A DNA stretch of 64,000 nt. Origin: Trifolium pratense. Taxonomy: Eukaryota; Streptophyta; Magnoliopsida; Fabales; Fabaceae. The stretch spans positions 36,294,635-36,358,634 of the forward strand of contig NC_060063.1 of assembly GCF_020283565.1 (NCBI RefSeq), written 5' to 3'. This document shows positions 53,093 through 64,000 of this stretch, piece after piece (the first letter of the stretch is position 1; each line of letters opens with the position of its first letter). Below the pieces are notes generated by a model. It did no database searches, was not told where the DNA came from, and saw nothing but the letters and a program-made list of their open reading frames with translations. The position numbers and the translations under genes were made by a program.

Positions 53093-53948
53093 ACTCTCCC
53101 CTACTTAAAAGATTTTCGCCCTCGAAAATTACGCTACTAAAACAACCTCAGATAACTCCTTTATCCGACTTTCCAACGAAACGCCCAAAACGTTACACAT
53201 TACTAAGTTTGACAAGATTAGTTTATCCCATCCAACACAATTTTTGCCTATTTATCAACAAGAGATCAAGGACGGCCAGTTCCTCAATTTGTCGATAGCT
53301 AGTCAACAATCATGATATCAACATAAACCATTCTTATCAAACCGCTAAAACATCCACTTCGCACGAAACATCCATAGATTCACATTCTACGACCTCACAA
53401 CGTTACCCCAAAATAGGTACAACCAATCGAACATTCTCCGAAAAGATACTCCCATGGAAGATTCCACAACTCCCCAAATCCTATAAGTCTTTGATTCCCT
53501 GGTGAATCACTTAACCGTGTTACATCACTTATTCATATCGGGTCTTATTCCAAACATATCACTCGATAATTCAATTCCAACAATCACTTGATGACCAACG
53601 TTCTCAAATCTTCCTTGACACATGCTAAAAACTATCGTCTCTAACCGTCAAATCCCAATACGACTACTCTGTTTCCAAGTAATCTGTTAACCAACCTTTG
53701 CATTCCTTAACGCAAACATTTTCCAATATCACTTCTCCTTAATCCCTTAGCAATTTGCTACTTCAAAATTAGGCTACCTCTTAAAATTGGTTCTCCAAAC
53801 AATCATAACTTCTATTTCGTTGATTCCAAAATGACAACTTCAATTCGTCCACAATCCATCTATCCATGTTCCCCATCATCTAGCATTGCAACAAGCATAC
53901 TCTTCTGCGTTTATTCACTCATCGACTTCTTATTCACCTCTGACCTTT
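53093..53948 (-). other. Family B interior, non-coding
   Basis: Starts like the 3' end of a Tekay internal region (CTTAAAAGATTTTCGCCCTC, compare 7914 onward) but soon loses coding potential. It is C/A-rich on the + strand and has no recognisable domains. It seems to continue at 60619-61679 beyond a nested element. Confidence 0.5.
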
Positions 53949-54695
53949 TGTAACACCCAAACCCCTTAACGCGAATTTATTGAATATAAATAAATAAAAC
54001 ACTTAAGAAAATCTAGGCGTCACATGTTATTATACAAAATCACGGCATAATTAAAATCATGCTAGTACAGCGGAGATTAAAAGCAAATATTTATCATAGT
54101 GCATATCATACAATATCCAAATTGTTCACATAATATCCCTAGGCTCTAGGCTATATCAACAACAAGGATATTATGTATACAACAAAAGAAAGGATTAGCA
54201 AGGTCAAATATGCCATCACGGGCTTAATACAATTCAATCGAATAACCCGACCCGGTAAATACCTAATCAGAGCAATTCTATACAACCCAATCAAAAAGAT
54301 ATACAAAATATATCTAAGGAGTAGTCTAAGTTAAACTCCTCACCAAAAAGCGCACTACCACGAGCACGAGCAAGCCCTCTAACTCTGATCGGGATCCTCA
54401 ACCTGAGAATCTGAACCCCCAACGGTCCAGCACATAACACAAAGCATGAGAGTTAGATCACATAATCAAAATATAAGTGTAAGTAAAATGGTACTTAAAC
54501 ACTTCTTCAATATACATGCATATATCCTACATTTATACATATTCATCAACATCTACCATTCAATTATAAGTTCTTAAAACACATATAATCGAATACTCAA
54601 CATCAATCATCATTTATCACAATTAGCCAAGTATGTGTCACATATCACTTATCACATAAATGTACACATAACCTAATGCATCCTAATGCTTCAAC

Positions 54696-56002
54696 TGTTG
54701 GTGTAAGCCCTAGAGGCCAATTATTTATAATTGCATGATACTTGTATTGGATAATTTACTTATTAAATAAAGGCTTTTCTTTATTATGTTTATGTGTTAA
54801 ATAATAATAGAGTCCCTAGAATAGTAAGTTCATTGAATGGAACGTTAAGTGTGACTTAATCGTGAGAGTCCATTACACATAAGAACACTATTCTTAAAAC
54901 ATCCGTAGTCGAGCTTTAATGTGAATTGGGATAACATCAAAACATAGAGACTATTATGTTGGTAGACTGATGATCACATCTCACGGATCATAGATAAAGA
55001 GTTATCAAGTCTTCACATAGATATAAATATTAAGAGTAATATTTATATCAGATTGACCCACCATGAGAATACTACATAGTATGTTATGAAATGTCATAGG
55101 ATATTCTCATAGTGATAAGTGGTGTATTCCACCCTTCGACCTGAAACCACTATGTTCCCTAGATGTAGGAGTGTAGTACTTTGTCGCCATTCAAAGTTAT
55201 CCGTAACAGGATGACTATAAAGTTGGTTGATGGGTATTCCACGAATCATGCTAAGGGACATGAGTGACCTAGATGGAATTTACCCCTCCTACATAACAGG
55301 AGATATGTCTATGAGCCCAATATTGAACTTAACAAGGGTGACATACTATGCCTTGTGTTCAATATAGACATAAGGGTAAAAGGGTAATTATACACATGAG
55401 TTTTATCACGGAAAGGTTTGTCAGATCACGTGACATTCTTGTGACTTGGGTAGCAGTGATGTGTTGCTAGATACCGCTCACTGTTTATAATATTAAGAAT
55501 AATATTATTGCCAACGTTATAAGAACCTACAGGGTCACACACATAAGGACAGTCGATATGGAAGAAATAAGTAAGACTTATTTTGAGGGTGCGATTAGTG
55601 AAAAACGGTTTTGGGCTTAAGAAGACCAAACACCGTTTGGCCCAACTGACCACACAAGAAACTCTATAAATAAGAAGCTTGTGTAGTTCAGTGGGTGCTT
55701 GCTTTTTCACAATTCGTTTTTCAGAGAAACCTTAAAGCTCTGAAACCCTAACCGCACTTCCTAAGCCTTCATCTTGTAGCAGCTAGCACTGAAAGTTGAA
55801 GACCTGTTCGTGTGGACTAGCTAGAGGTGCTGCCGTCGTGTGGTGCTTGTGATCAACGAATAGAAGCAAAGAGTTTGCTGTTTCAGTTCACCAAAAGGTA
55901 TAACGTTTAACCCTGATCATGACCATTCGCAAGGATCCATTGAAGGAAAAATTTAAAATTCCGCTGCGTTTTACACTCTGTTTTAAACACGATTTTCCTT
56001 CA
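54696..56002 (+). repeat. Angela 5' LTR
   Basis: 1307 bp with TG...CA ends. A TATA-like CTATAAATAAG is present near 55663, followed by a leader with CTGAAACCCTAACC. The long LTR fits the Angela lineage. Confidence 0.8.
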
Positions 56003-56003
56003 G

Positions 56004-56016
56004 TGGTATCAGAGCC
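56004..56016 (+). other. Angela primer-binding site (tRNA-iMet)
   Basis: TGGTATCAGAGCC, one base after the LTR end, complementary to initiator tRNA-Met. Confidence 0.9.
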
Positions 56017-56231
56017 ACTTGTGAAACCATGAATCGGTTTGTTATTTTATTACTGTTTTATTAATATGGTTTTGAATCGGTATTAATAATAATAATAACA
56101 AGGATTAATAAAATTTGATTGATCGGTTTTAAAATATATATGTGATATATATTTCTGATACGACGCATCGGTGTATGTGATACATTGATCGTGTCATTCA
56201 TTCGAATGTTTGAGTGATTGGCGTTTAATTT

Positions 56232-56583
56232 GGATGATTGTGAGCGTGAGCTTCGGAACCGTTTATGGTGAAGCATCATATATCCGATCGTTCATCTAGA
56301 ACTAGCAGTCCTGAAACGTTTTGATGAATGGTGGTTGTATTAGGGTTTATAACAATACAAGTGTTGTGTTGTTATATAAACAGAACATATTGTTCATTGA
56401 AAGTTTTAAGTGATTGTCGTGAGCATGGATGATTGTGAGCGTGAGCTTCGGAACCGATAACTGGTGAAGCATCATATATCCAATCGTCTATGGTGAACAA
56501 AATCCTGAAACGTTTTGACGAATGATTACTGTATTAATTTTGTAACAATACAAGGGTTGTGTTGTTATAAAAACAGAGTACGG
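56232..56583 (+). repeat. 195-bp duplication in Angela leader
   Basis: GGATGATTGTGAGCGTGAGC starts at 56232 and again at 56427. Both units continue through GGTGAAGCATCATATATCC and TGAAACGTTTTGA to ACAATACAAG-x-GTTGTGTTG, with scattered differences. Confidence 0.75.
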
Positions 56584-56658
56584 CTAGGGTTTATATCTGA
56601 AGCATCAAGTGTTGGTGCGATTAGGATTCATTGATGAAGTGTTCATCGAAATTTAGCT

Positions 56659-56708
56659 TCCGGGGCTCCGCCCCCGGGGGCCCCGCAACTTCAGCGGAAC
56701 CCCCGGCT
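56659..56708 (+). other. GC-rich hairpin in Angela leader
   Basis: CCGGGGCTCCGCCCCCGGGG followed by GCCCCGC and a second GGAACCCCCGG, in otherwise AT-rich leader. Several mutually complementary GGGG/CCCC runs would make a very stable RNA structure between primer-binding site and gag, where packaging or dimerisation signals usually lie. Confidence 0.6.
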
Positions 56709-57712
56709 AACTCTGCGTAAGGTGATCAATCATGGTGTTTTATTAATTAGACTAATGTAATAATAATAAATTGTGTGTTTATTGTTATTAAAGTTGCATG
56801 ATGAATGGTTATGGCCTTAGTTCTTCTCTTCGTTTTATTTGGGATTTTAAATACGGCCTGCGTGTCGTGCCTCTCTTATATTCTCTTGATGTAATTTCTT
56901 TTCTCATCTCACTCCCTCGTATGAACACAAGTTTCTTGTAGTGATGTAATATAAGATTAGCAAATAGGACAGGAAGGACAGCAATGAAGATCTATCTCGG
57001 AGAAGTATAGGTCGTTCTTAGATATAGCATAGGTTCTCTCATTGGCTTGAGGGAACAATCACGCTAGGGGCCATAACCATATCATTTTATTATATTATGT
57101 ATGTTGATGCATGTTATGTATGGAGTGACGTCATTGTATGTAAGCCGTGGTAAGGTGAGATCAAATTAATTATAAAAGCCCTCAAAGGAATTAATATTAA
57201 GTTTTATCGCTTTCCAACGAATAGCGCCCTTCAAGATCAATATCGATCAATGTAGGTTTTGCCAACGCGAAGTGCATTGTCAATATTGATAAGTTGCGGT
57301 GAGGTAATTTATTTATCCGATCGCTATTTAATGGGTCTAACTTAACTAAAGAAAATATAATAAGATTATATGACTTTAGAAGCAAGTATTGGGTTATTCC
57401 ATGTGATGGATTAGAATAAGCGTTATTCACCCAATAGAAAGGATATGAGAGTTGTATGAGATACAATTGGAAAGGAGTTTCCTACCTAAATAACTAAGTT
57501 TTGTGTAATCAGCCCAACGCTGACTTAAAACGAAGTGAAATATGGATCTCATTCTCACTAGAAAATCTTCCAACGGGATTTTCCGAATCAAATGTCGAGG
57601 GTCATTTGTTTTGAGTAAAATAGTGAGAGCACATGTTTAATTAAAGGCCTAATTAAATGTGTATTAAAATTGTTCAATACTTATATTTTCACTTTTACAA
57701 TTGTAGATCACC

Positions 57713-58546
57713 ATGTCAAACACCAATACTTCAAACAACATTTTGCGAAGCATTCTTGACAAAGAGAAATTGTCTGGGACAAATTTTCTTGATTGGCATC
57801 GTAACTTGAGGATAGTCCTCATGCACGAGAAAAAGCTGTATGCTATTGAGGAACCCCAACCTAACCCTGAGGATGAACCTGCGGCCAATGCTCCTAAGGC
57901 TCAAAGGGATGCTTATCAGAAGCGTCTTGATGATGCCATGGATGCAAAGTGCCTCATGCTGGCTACCATGACCTCTGAGCTTCAGAAGCAACATGAGGAC
58001 ATGAATGCGTTCGATATGATCGAACAATTGAAGACGCTCTACCAAGAGCAAGCCAGGATTGAGAGGTTTGAGGTTTCCAAAGCCCTGTTTTCAGCCAAGC
58101 TATCTGAGGGATCTCTAGTAAGTCCACATGTGCTCAAGATGATCGGGTACGTGGGGAACTTAGAAAAATTGGGATTTCCACTTGGAAATGAGCTCGCAAC
58201 TGATCTGATCCTGCAATCGTTGCCGGAGAGTTTTAATCAGTTTGTTCTGAACTTCACCATGTCGGACATGGAGAAGACTCTGCCACAACTGCTAGGCATG
58301 TTGAGGCAAGCTGAGCAGAACATGAAAACAAAAGGGAAGTCCAACCATGTTCTTATGATTGGCAATGGAAACAAAGGGAAGGGCAACAAAGGGAAGGGAG
58401 GCAAAGGGAAGGGCAAGGAAGTTGCCAAACCCAAACCTACCCCTAAAGCCTTGAAGCCCACTAGGGGAGTTGCAAAGGAGGGTAGGTGCTTCCACTGTAA
58501 CAAGACTGGACATTGGAAGAGGAACTGCCCAAAATCCTATAAATAA
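57713..58546 (+). CDS. Angela gag, truncated copy
   Basis: A 277-codon frame with copia gag (KLSGTNFLDWHRNLRIVL near 20-37), a K/G-rich linker (about 210-245) and zinc knuckle CFHCNKTGHWKRNCP near 259-273. The last residues (SYK and stop) come from the junction with Tekay LTR sequence. It is therefore an artificially ended gag, not a natural stop. It is nearly identical to the gag at 61991. Confidence 0.85.
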   Translation: MSNTNTSNNILRSILDKEKLSGTNFLDWHRNLRIVLMHEKKLYAIEEPQPNPEDEPAANAPKAQRDAYQKRLDDAMDAKCLMLATMTSELQKQHEDMNAFDMIEQLKTLYQEQARIERFEVSKALFSAKLSEGSLVSPHVLKMIGYVGNLEKLGFPLGNELATDLILQSLPESFNQFVLNFTMSDMEKTLPQLLGMLRQAEQNMKTKGKSNHVLMIGNGNKGKGNKGKGGKGKGKEVAKPKPTPKALKPTRGVAKEGRCFHCNKTGHWKRNCPKSYK

Positions 58547-60618
58547 ATAAAACACTTAAGAAAATCTAGGCGTCACATGTTATTTTACAAAATCACGGCA
58601 TAATTAAAATCATGCTAGTACAGCGGAGATTAAAAGCAAATATTTATCATAGTGCATATCATACAATATCCAAATTGTTCACATAATATCCCTAGGCTCT
58701 AGGCTATATCAACAACAAGGATATTATGTATACAACAAAAGAAAGGATTAGCAAGGTCAAATATGCCATCACGGGCTTAATACAATTCAATCGAATAACC
58801 CGACCCGGTAAATACCTAATCAGAGCAATTCTATACAACCCAATCAAAAAGATATACAAAATATATCTAAGGAGTAGTCTAAGTTAAACTCCTCACCAAA
58901 AAGCGCACTACCACGAGCACGAGCAAGCCCTCTAACTCTGATCGGGATCCTCAACCTGAGAATCTGAACCCCCAACGGTCCAGCACATAACACAAAGCAT
59001 GAGAGTTAGATCACATAATCAAAATATAAGTGTAAGTAAAATGGTACTTAAACACTTCTTCAATATACATGCATAGATCCTACATTTATACATATTCATC
59101 AACATCTACCATTCAATTATAAGTTCTTAAAACACATATAATCGAATACTCAACATCAATCATCATTTATCACAATTAGCCAAGTATGTGTCACATATCA
59201 CTTATCACATAAATGTACACATAACCTAATGCATTCTAATGCTTCAACTTCATGCAATGTCACCCTAGACATATCTAATGCATGTGGTACCATTTCGTCT
59301 TTATTAGAGTATCTCACCTCTAATATTTGTCTTTATCGGATAAATATAATCCGATATCCGTCTTTATTGGAATATCCAATATACAACAGCAATTCATGAA
59401 TGCATGTATATGTTTTTCATGAATTCACCAACAATTATTTAGCATAAAGCTCGTCATTTACTATGTGGAACACTATCCAACATACGTCATTATTAAGATT
59501 AACAAAACCTTAATATTTTTCATTTACAACTTCATACATGATTAACAATCATTATAAGCATCAACAAGCATCAACAATCATGTAAGAATACCATTAAACC
59601 ATGTTACAAGTGTCTAATTACACTTACAAACATCAACAAAAAGTTGCAGTTCCTGTACTGTTCGCTAAGCGAAAGGTAGCGAGCCTCAGCGAACGCTACC
59701 AGAGAATTGCTGACTCATAGCGAGCATCAGCGAGATGGTCGCTGAGCGAAGGCTTAGCGAGCCTCAGCGAACCATACCAGTGGATCACCTGCTCGTGGCG
59801 AGCTGTTCGCCACACGTTCGCCGAGCGAAGGCCTAGCGAGCGCCTCCTGACAGGAAAGTTCAAAACCAGCGTTTTTCCACTCTAATCACCCAAAAATCCC
59901 ATTTTTCATATTATAAATCCCAAATAAGTTTGTATTCAAGCATAACAAACATGGATAAACACAAAAGGACAGTTCATTTCATAGATCTACATCATAAACA
60001 TCGAAAAAGTAAAGATTGAACACTTTTTCATCAAAACTCTCAAGAACACAAAGTTCTTGAGTTTAATCTTTCATAAAACTCGTTTTTAACCATTAAATCC
60101 ATTCATTCATCATGTTAAAAACATATTAAGCATGTTAAGAACCTTGGAATCGATTTCCATCAAGAAAATCCATTCCAAGCTAAAACGAAAATGGGGTGGA
60201 GGAAGTTCGGGTGAGGTGAAATCGACATTCTCCCCTTCCTCGGGTCACCCACAATTATAGAACCTACTCTCATACCTGGATTCGAAGAAAACTCGATGAA
60301 AGATCTTGAATCTCTCCCTTTTCCTCTTGCCCTAGCTCCTCAAGCTCTCTTCCTCCTCTCTATCTCCCACAAGAACAAAAGAGAAAATAATGAATTCTCT
60401 CTCCCTCTCATGGCCATATGGCGCCCCTCACTAAGCTCACAAGGCCCATTGGGCCTCAAGCCCAATTGGCTTGGCCCAATAACACGTTAACTCACTCTAC
60501 TCGCTTAATAACTAAAGTACTCGATAAATAACTCAAGTTATTAACTTAATTAAAATGTCACGTTAAATAAAATATTTTAACACACGAAAACTAATAATTT
60601 GAAAATTGGGTCGTTACA
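58538..60618 (-). repeat. LTR of Tekay-type family C, right copy lacking 36 bp
   Basis: From TATAAATAAATAAAACAC it matches 53985-54695 and then supplies the LTR remainder absent from the left copy. It contains a palindrome block at 59660-59840 (TTCGCTAAGCGAA, TCGCTGAGCGA, TTCGCCGAGCGAA) and ends GGGTCGTTACA. Confidence 0.8.
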
Positions 60619-61679
60619 ACCTTTACCAATCATCATCTCTCTATGGATAGCTATCTTTAAACTCTTCCTTAGTACGTTCGATACCAAAATCAAACTCTTG
60701 AATTTAATCCACAAGCCCCAAATATTCGCCATACAATCTAATTCTATTCATTAAATTCTAATCAACCTTTGTCTTAGTATTCTTACTAATGACTCTTTGT
60801 CTACTCCCAATATGACATCTCTAGAAAATTTCCAAAATTCTCGTCCAGAATACATTTTAAGTTATACACCAAATCACTATCGTTCCGTCGTCCACGATGA
60901 GACCATACTACACCAACTACTACGATGCATTTAACAACACTAGTCTCCACTGACTTTCCTATTCCATAAATCCAGATTCCTTAGCAAATACTTTCTCACT
61001 CTTATCTTTTGGGCACTACAAAATGCTCTCCGACACTTACCTTAGGCATCGCCTTCAACTCCTCACTATATGTGCTCAAACACAACATCTACTCACATGT
61101 GCGGTAATCCTTTTCGCAAATTCTCACCTAGCACAAGTCACTTCCAACATGACCTCATATTACTCATTCTCTGCACGTTCTCCAACGGCTAACTTTCTTA
61201 TTTCTAATCATTCTAAGACGTTACTACTCACTTAGCTTCATCTCAACCTCCAAGACTCTACGTTCTCGTTCGACATGCGACACTAATTATCCGATCATTA
61301 TCCAAATCCAATTACCCTTTCTTCGACAAGCCTCTCACAAAATCTTTCGAATCATTATCCTACTTCCATCTTCGAATAAACTCGACTACTCATACAATCC
61401 TTACTTCCAACGATTCAACAAACATGCCAATCCTATCACAATGCCTCTTAATTCCATTCTAATCTCATTTGAGAATTCACTTCTTTTTCCTTGATTAATT
61501 ATCACTAACGGTTCACTAATCTTCATGTCTATTTCTCTAAGCTTATCAAACCTCTTCTAGAAATCACCTCGCACACTAGGCTTAGAACTCCGACTTGTTC
61601 AACCAATTCAACCTACTACCAAATGCACGACTCACGTAAAACTTCTTACTCAAGAATCCGCTACAACATCCGATCCACT
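60619..61679 (-). other. Family B interior continued, non-coding
   Basis: C-rich and A/T-rich non-coding DNA without recognised domains, like 53093-53948. It ends where Angela sequence begins abruptly at 61680. It could be a large non-coding derivative or a strongly decayed pol. Confidence 0.4.
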
Positions 61680-64000
61680 TGTGATGGATTAGAATAAGTG
61701 TTATTCACCCAATAGAAAGGATATGAGAGTTGTATGAGATACAATTGGAAAGGAGTTTCCTACCTAAATAACTAAGTTTTGTGTAATCAGCCCAACGCTG
61801 ACTTAAAACGAAGTGAAATATGGATCTCATTCTCACTAGAAAATCTTCCAACGGGATTTTCCGAATCAAATGTCGAGGGTCATTTGTTTTGAGTAAAATA
61901 GTGAGAGAGCATGTTTAATTAAAGGCCTAATTAAATGTGTATTAAAATTGTTCAATACTTATATTTTCACTTTTACAATTGTAGATCACCATGTCAAACA
62001 CCAATACTTCAAACAACATTTTGCGAAGCATTCTTGACAAAGAGAAATTGTCTGGGACAAATTTTCTTGATTGGCATCGTAACTTGAGGATAGTCCTCAT
62101 GCACGAGAAAAAGCTGTATGCTATTGAGGAACCCCAACCTAACCCTGAGGATGAACCTGCCGCCAATGCTCCTAAGGCACAAAGGGATGCTTATCAGAAG
62201 CGTCTTGATGATGCCATGGATGCAAAGTGCCTCATGCTGGCTACCATGACCTCTGAGCTTCAGAAGCAACATGAGGACATGAATGCGTTCGATATGATCG
62301 AACACTTGAAAACGCTCTATCAAGAGCAAGCCAGGATTGAGAGGTTTGAGGTTTCCAAAGCCCTGTTTTCAGCCAAGCTATCTGAGGGATCTCTAGTAAG
62401 TCCACATGTGCTCAAGATGATTGGGTACGTGGGGAACTTAGAAAAATTGGGATTTCCACTTGGAAATGAGCTTGCAACTGATCTAATCTTGCAATCGTTG
62501 CCGGAGAGTTTTAATCAGTTTGTTCTAAACTTCACCATGTCGGACATGGAGAAGAATCTGCCACAACTGCTAGGCATGTTGAGGCAAGCTGAGCAGAACA
62601 TGAAAACAAAAGGGAAGTCCAACCATGTTCTTATGATTGGCAATGGAAACAAAGGGAAGGGCAACAAAGGGAAGGGAGTCAAAGGGAAGGGCAAGGAAGT
62701 TGCCAAACCCAAACCTACCCCTAAAGCCTTGAAGCCCACTGGGGGAGTTGCAAAGGAGGGTAGGTGCTTCCACTGTAACAAGACTGGACATTGGAAGAGG
62801 AACTGCCCAAAATACCTGGAAGATAAAAAGAATGGAGTAGAGAGCTCCAATTCAGCAGGTATCTTTGTTATTGAAATTAATTTATCTACTTCTTCTACAT
62901 GGGTATTAGATACCGGATGTGGTTCTCACATTTGTACTAATGTGCAGGGGCTGCAAAGGAGTAGAGGATTGGCTAAAGGTGAAGTCGACCTACGAGTGGG
63001 AAATGGAGCAAGAGTTGCCGCATTAGCTGTAGGAATTTATAATTTGACTTTACCTTCTGGTTTAATAATACAGTTAGAGAACTGTTTTTATGTACCTGTC
63101 ATTAGCAGGAATATTATTTCTTTTTCTTGTTTGGATAAACTTGGCTTTTCATTTATAATAAAGAACAATTGTTGCTCCATTTATTTAAATGATATCTTTT
63201 ATGCCACAGCACAAATGAGTAATGGATTATATATTCTTGATCTTGAAATGCCAATATATAACATTGATACAAAAAGGATTAAACCTAATGAGTTAAATCC
63301 TACATACCTTTGGCACTGTCGTTTAGGCCATATAAATGAGAAACGCATTTCCAAGCTCCATAAAGATGGGCTCTTGGATTCATTTGATTATGAATCTTTT
63401 GAAACATGCAGATCTTGTTTATTAGGAAAAATGACAAAGACCCCATTCACTGGTAAAGGTGAAAGGGCAAGTGATCTTTTGGCTCTCATACATACTGATG
63501 TATGTGGACCATTGAACACACACGCTAGAGGAGGTTTTCAATACTTCATCACATTTACTGATGACTACAGTAGATATGGATATGTGTATCTAATGAAGCA
63601 TAAATCCGAATCCTTTGAAAAGTTCAAAGAATTTAAAAATGAAGTACAAAACCAACTAGGAAAGAAAATCAAAATCCTTCGATCAGATCGAGGAGGAGAG
63701 TATTTAAGCCTAGAGTTTGATGACCATCTAAAAGAGTGTGGGATCTTATCCCAACTCACTCCTCCTGGAACACCACAATGGAATGGTGTGTCTGAGAGAA
63801 GAAACCGAACCTTGTTGGACATGGTGCGGTCTATGATGAGTCACGCTGATCTTCCAAACTCCTTTTGGGGACACGCCCTATTAACAGCAGCTTATACACT
63901 TAACCGTGTTCCTTCTAAAACGGTTGAAAAGACACCATATGAGATGTGGAGTGGCAAGAAACCACATATGTCTTACTTAAAGATTTGGGGTTGCGAAGTT
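61680..64000 (+). mobile_element. Angela-type element, 5'-truncated, runs off the window
   Basis: Begins GTGATGGATTAGAATAAG, matching 57408 of the first copy, so the LTR and most of the leader are missing. The overlap with the first copy differs at roughly 1-2% of bases, so they are separate insertions rather than one duplicated copy. It continues beyond the window. Confidence 0.8.
61991..64000 (+). CDS. Angela gag-pol, open to window end (partial)
   Basis: An uninterrupted frame of 670 codons to the last base. Gag is followed by zinc knuckle CFHCNKTGHWKRNCP (about 259-273), protease WVLDTGCGSHICT (about 300-312), and a GAG-pre-integrase region ending WHCRLGH. Integrase has HHCC (WHCRLGHI ... 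CRSCLLGK), first Asp in LIHTDVCGP, second in ILRSDRGGEY and Glu in NGVSERRNRTL. It closely follows the layout and motifs of BARE/Angela elements. Reverse transcriptase and RNase H lie beyond the window. With the 5' LTR missing it cannot be autonomous from its own promoter. Confidence 0.92.
   Translation, partial: MSNTNTSNNILRSILDKEKLSGTNFLDWHRNLRIVLMHEKKLYAIEEPQPNPEDEPAANAPKAQRDAYQKRLDDAMDAKCLMLATMTSELQKQHEDMNAFDMIEHLKTLYQEQARIERFEVSKALFSAKLSEGSLVSPHVLKMIGYVGNLEKLGFPLGNELATDLILQSLPESFNQFVLNFTMSDMEKNLPQLLGMLRQAEQNMKTKGKSNHVLMIGNGNKGKGNKGKGVKGKGKEVAKPKPTPKALKPTGGVAKEGRCFHCNKTGHWKRNCPKYLEDKKNGVESSNSAGIFVIEINLSTSSTWVLDTGCGSHICTNVQGLQRSRGLAKGEVDLRVGNGARVAALAVGIYNLTLPSGLIIQLENCFYVPVISRNIISFSCLDKLGFSFIIKNNCCSIYLNDIFYATAQMSNGLYILDLEMPIYNIDTKRIKPNELNPTYLWHCRLGHINEKRISKLHKDGLLDSFDYESFETCRSCLLGKMTKTPFTGKGERASDLLALIHTDVCGPLNTHARGGFQYFITFTDDYSRYGYVYLMKHKSESFEKFKEFKNEVQNQLGKKIKILRSDRGGEYLSLEFDDHLKECGILSQLTPPGTPQWNGVSERRNRTLLDMVRSMMSHADLPNSFWGHALLTAAYTLNRVPSKTVEKTPYEMWSGKKPHMSYLKIWGCEV

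Larger units (their letters stand above)
54696..58537 (+). mobile_element. Truncated Angela-type Ty1-copia element
   Basis: A 5' LTR (54696-56002, TGTTGGTGTAAGCC...TTCCTTCA), a tRNA-iMet primer-binding site, a 1.7-kb leader and gag up to 58537, where it is cut inside the sequence after the zinc knuckle. The second copy at 61680-64000 shows how it should continue. Confidence 0.85.
53949..60618 (-). mobile_element. Collapsed Tekay-type element C with nested Angela
   Basis: The left LTR starts TGTAACACCCAAACCCC at 53949 and is interrupted at 54695 by a copia element. After a break at 58537, LTR sequence resumes at the 37th base and runs to GGGTCGTTACA at 60618. The whole is flanked by ACCTTT (53943-53948 and 60619-60624). 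The best reading is a full element with two LTRs in which one deletion removed the 3' part of the nested copia, the rest of the left LTR, the whole interior and the first 36 bp of the right LTR. The two LTR copies differ at about 3 of 710 shared bases. Confidence 0.65.

Noticed and set aside
57713..58546. Independent small zinc-knuckle gene
   Set aside because: It is Angela gag with its stop created by a deletion junction; the intact copy at 61991 reads on into protease.

Overview
This is a plant nuclear window, AT-rich and dominated by nested transposable elements, with a small gene island at about 26.3-32.7 kb. The element families (SIRE-type Ty1-copia, Tekay chromovirus, Tat-type Ty3-gypsy with a second RNase H, Angela-type copia, CACTA, TRIM, tRNA-derived SINE, Mutator-type MITEs, Helitron ends) and the mTERF and PMEI genes point to a eudicot. 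The overall style resembles a papilionoid legume, but that is inference.

Layout. 1-4.9 kb: SINE, MITE and Helitron remnants, a copia LTR, a LINE fragment and a solo LTR. 4.92-25.83 kb: a young, complete SIRE-type retrotransposon on the minus strand with 1073-bp LTRs that differ at 3 positions by eye and a CAATG target duplication. Its left LTR is split by a complete Tekay element (5715-14575) with two 2189-bp LTRs that look identical, one open gag-pol frame and a GAGAG duplication. Besides gag and pol, the SIRE element has an env-like gene with a promoter-like leader and, on the opposite strand, a compact TATA-ORF-polyA unit encoding a 97-residue very acidic protein.

26.3-32.7 kb: a pectin methylesterase/invertase-inhibitor gene broken only by a 303-bp TRIM, small MITEs, a second SINE, a Helitron end, an ORF made of six 36-residue basic repeats, and an mTERF gene. 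32.8-34.0 kb: a 1.2-kb foldback element just upstream of the mTERF gene.

34.4-50.0 kb: a CACTA element (34432-38248), then a degraded Tat-type element (38376-49966, minus). The Tat remnant also carries an opposite-strand ORF with its own TATA box, and its 3' region holds 44/45-bp tandem repeats. A second CACTA element (40844-44905) sits inside it and carries captured O-fucosyltransferase exons and a PPR fragment.

50.0-64.0 kb: a LINE tail, a Tekay-type LTR with non-coding interior, a collapsed second Tekay-type element containing a truncated Angela copy, and a second Angela copy whose gag-pol frame runs open off the window end.

The most unusual theme is that two unrelated LTR-retrotransposon lineages (SIRE and Tat) each have an opposite-strand gene, with a plausible core promoter, between their coding region and 3' LTR. 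A second theme is a GC-rich block of TTCGCT-N-AGCGAA palindromes in the LTRs of three Tekay-type families. All alignments and counts were made by eye.
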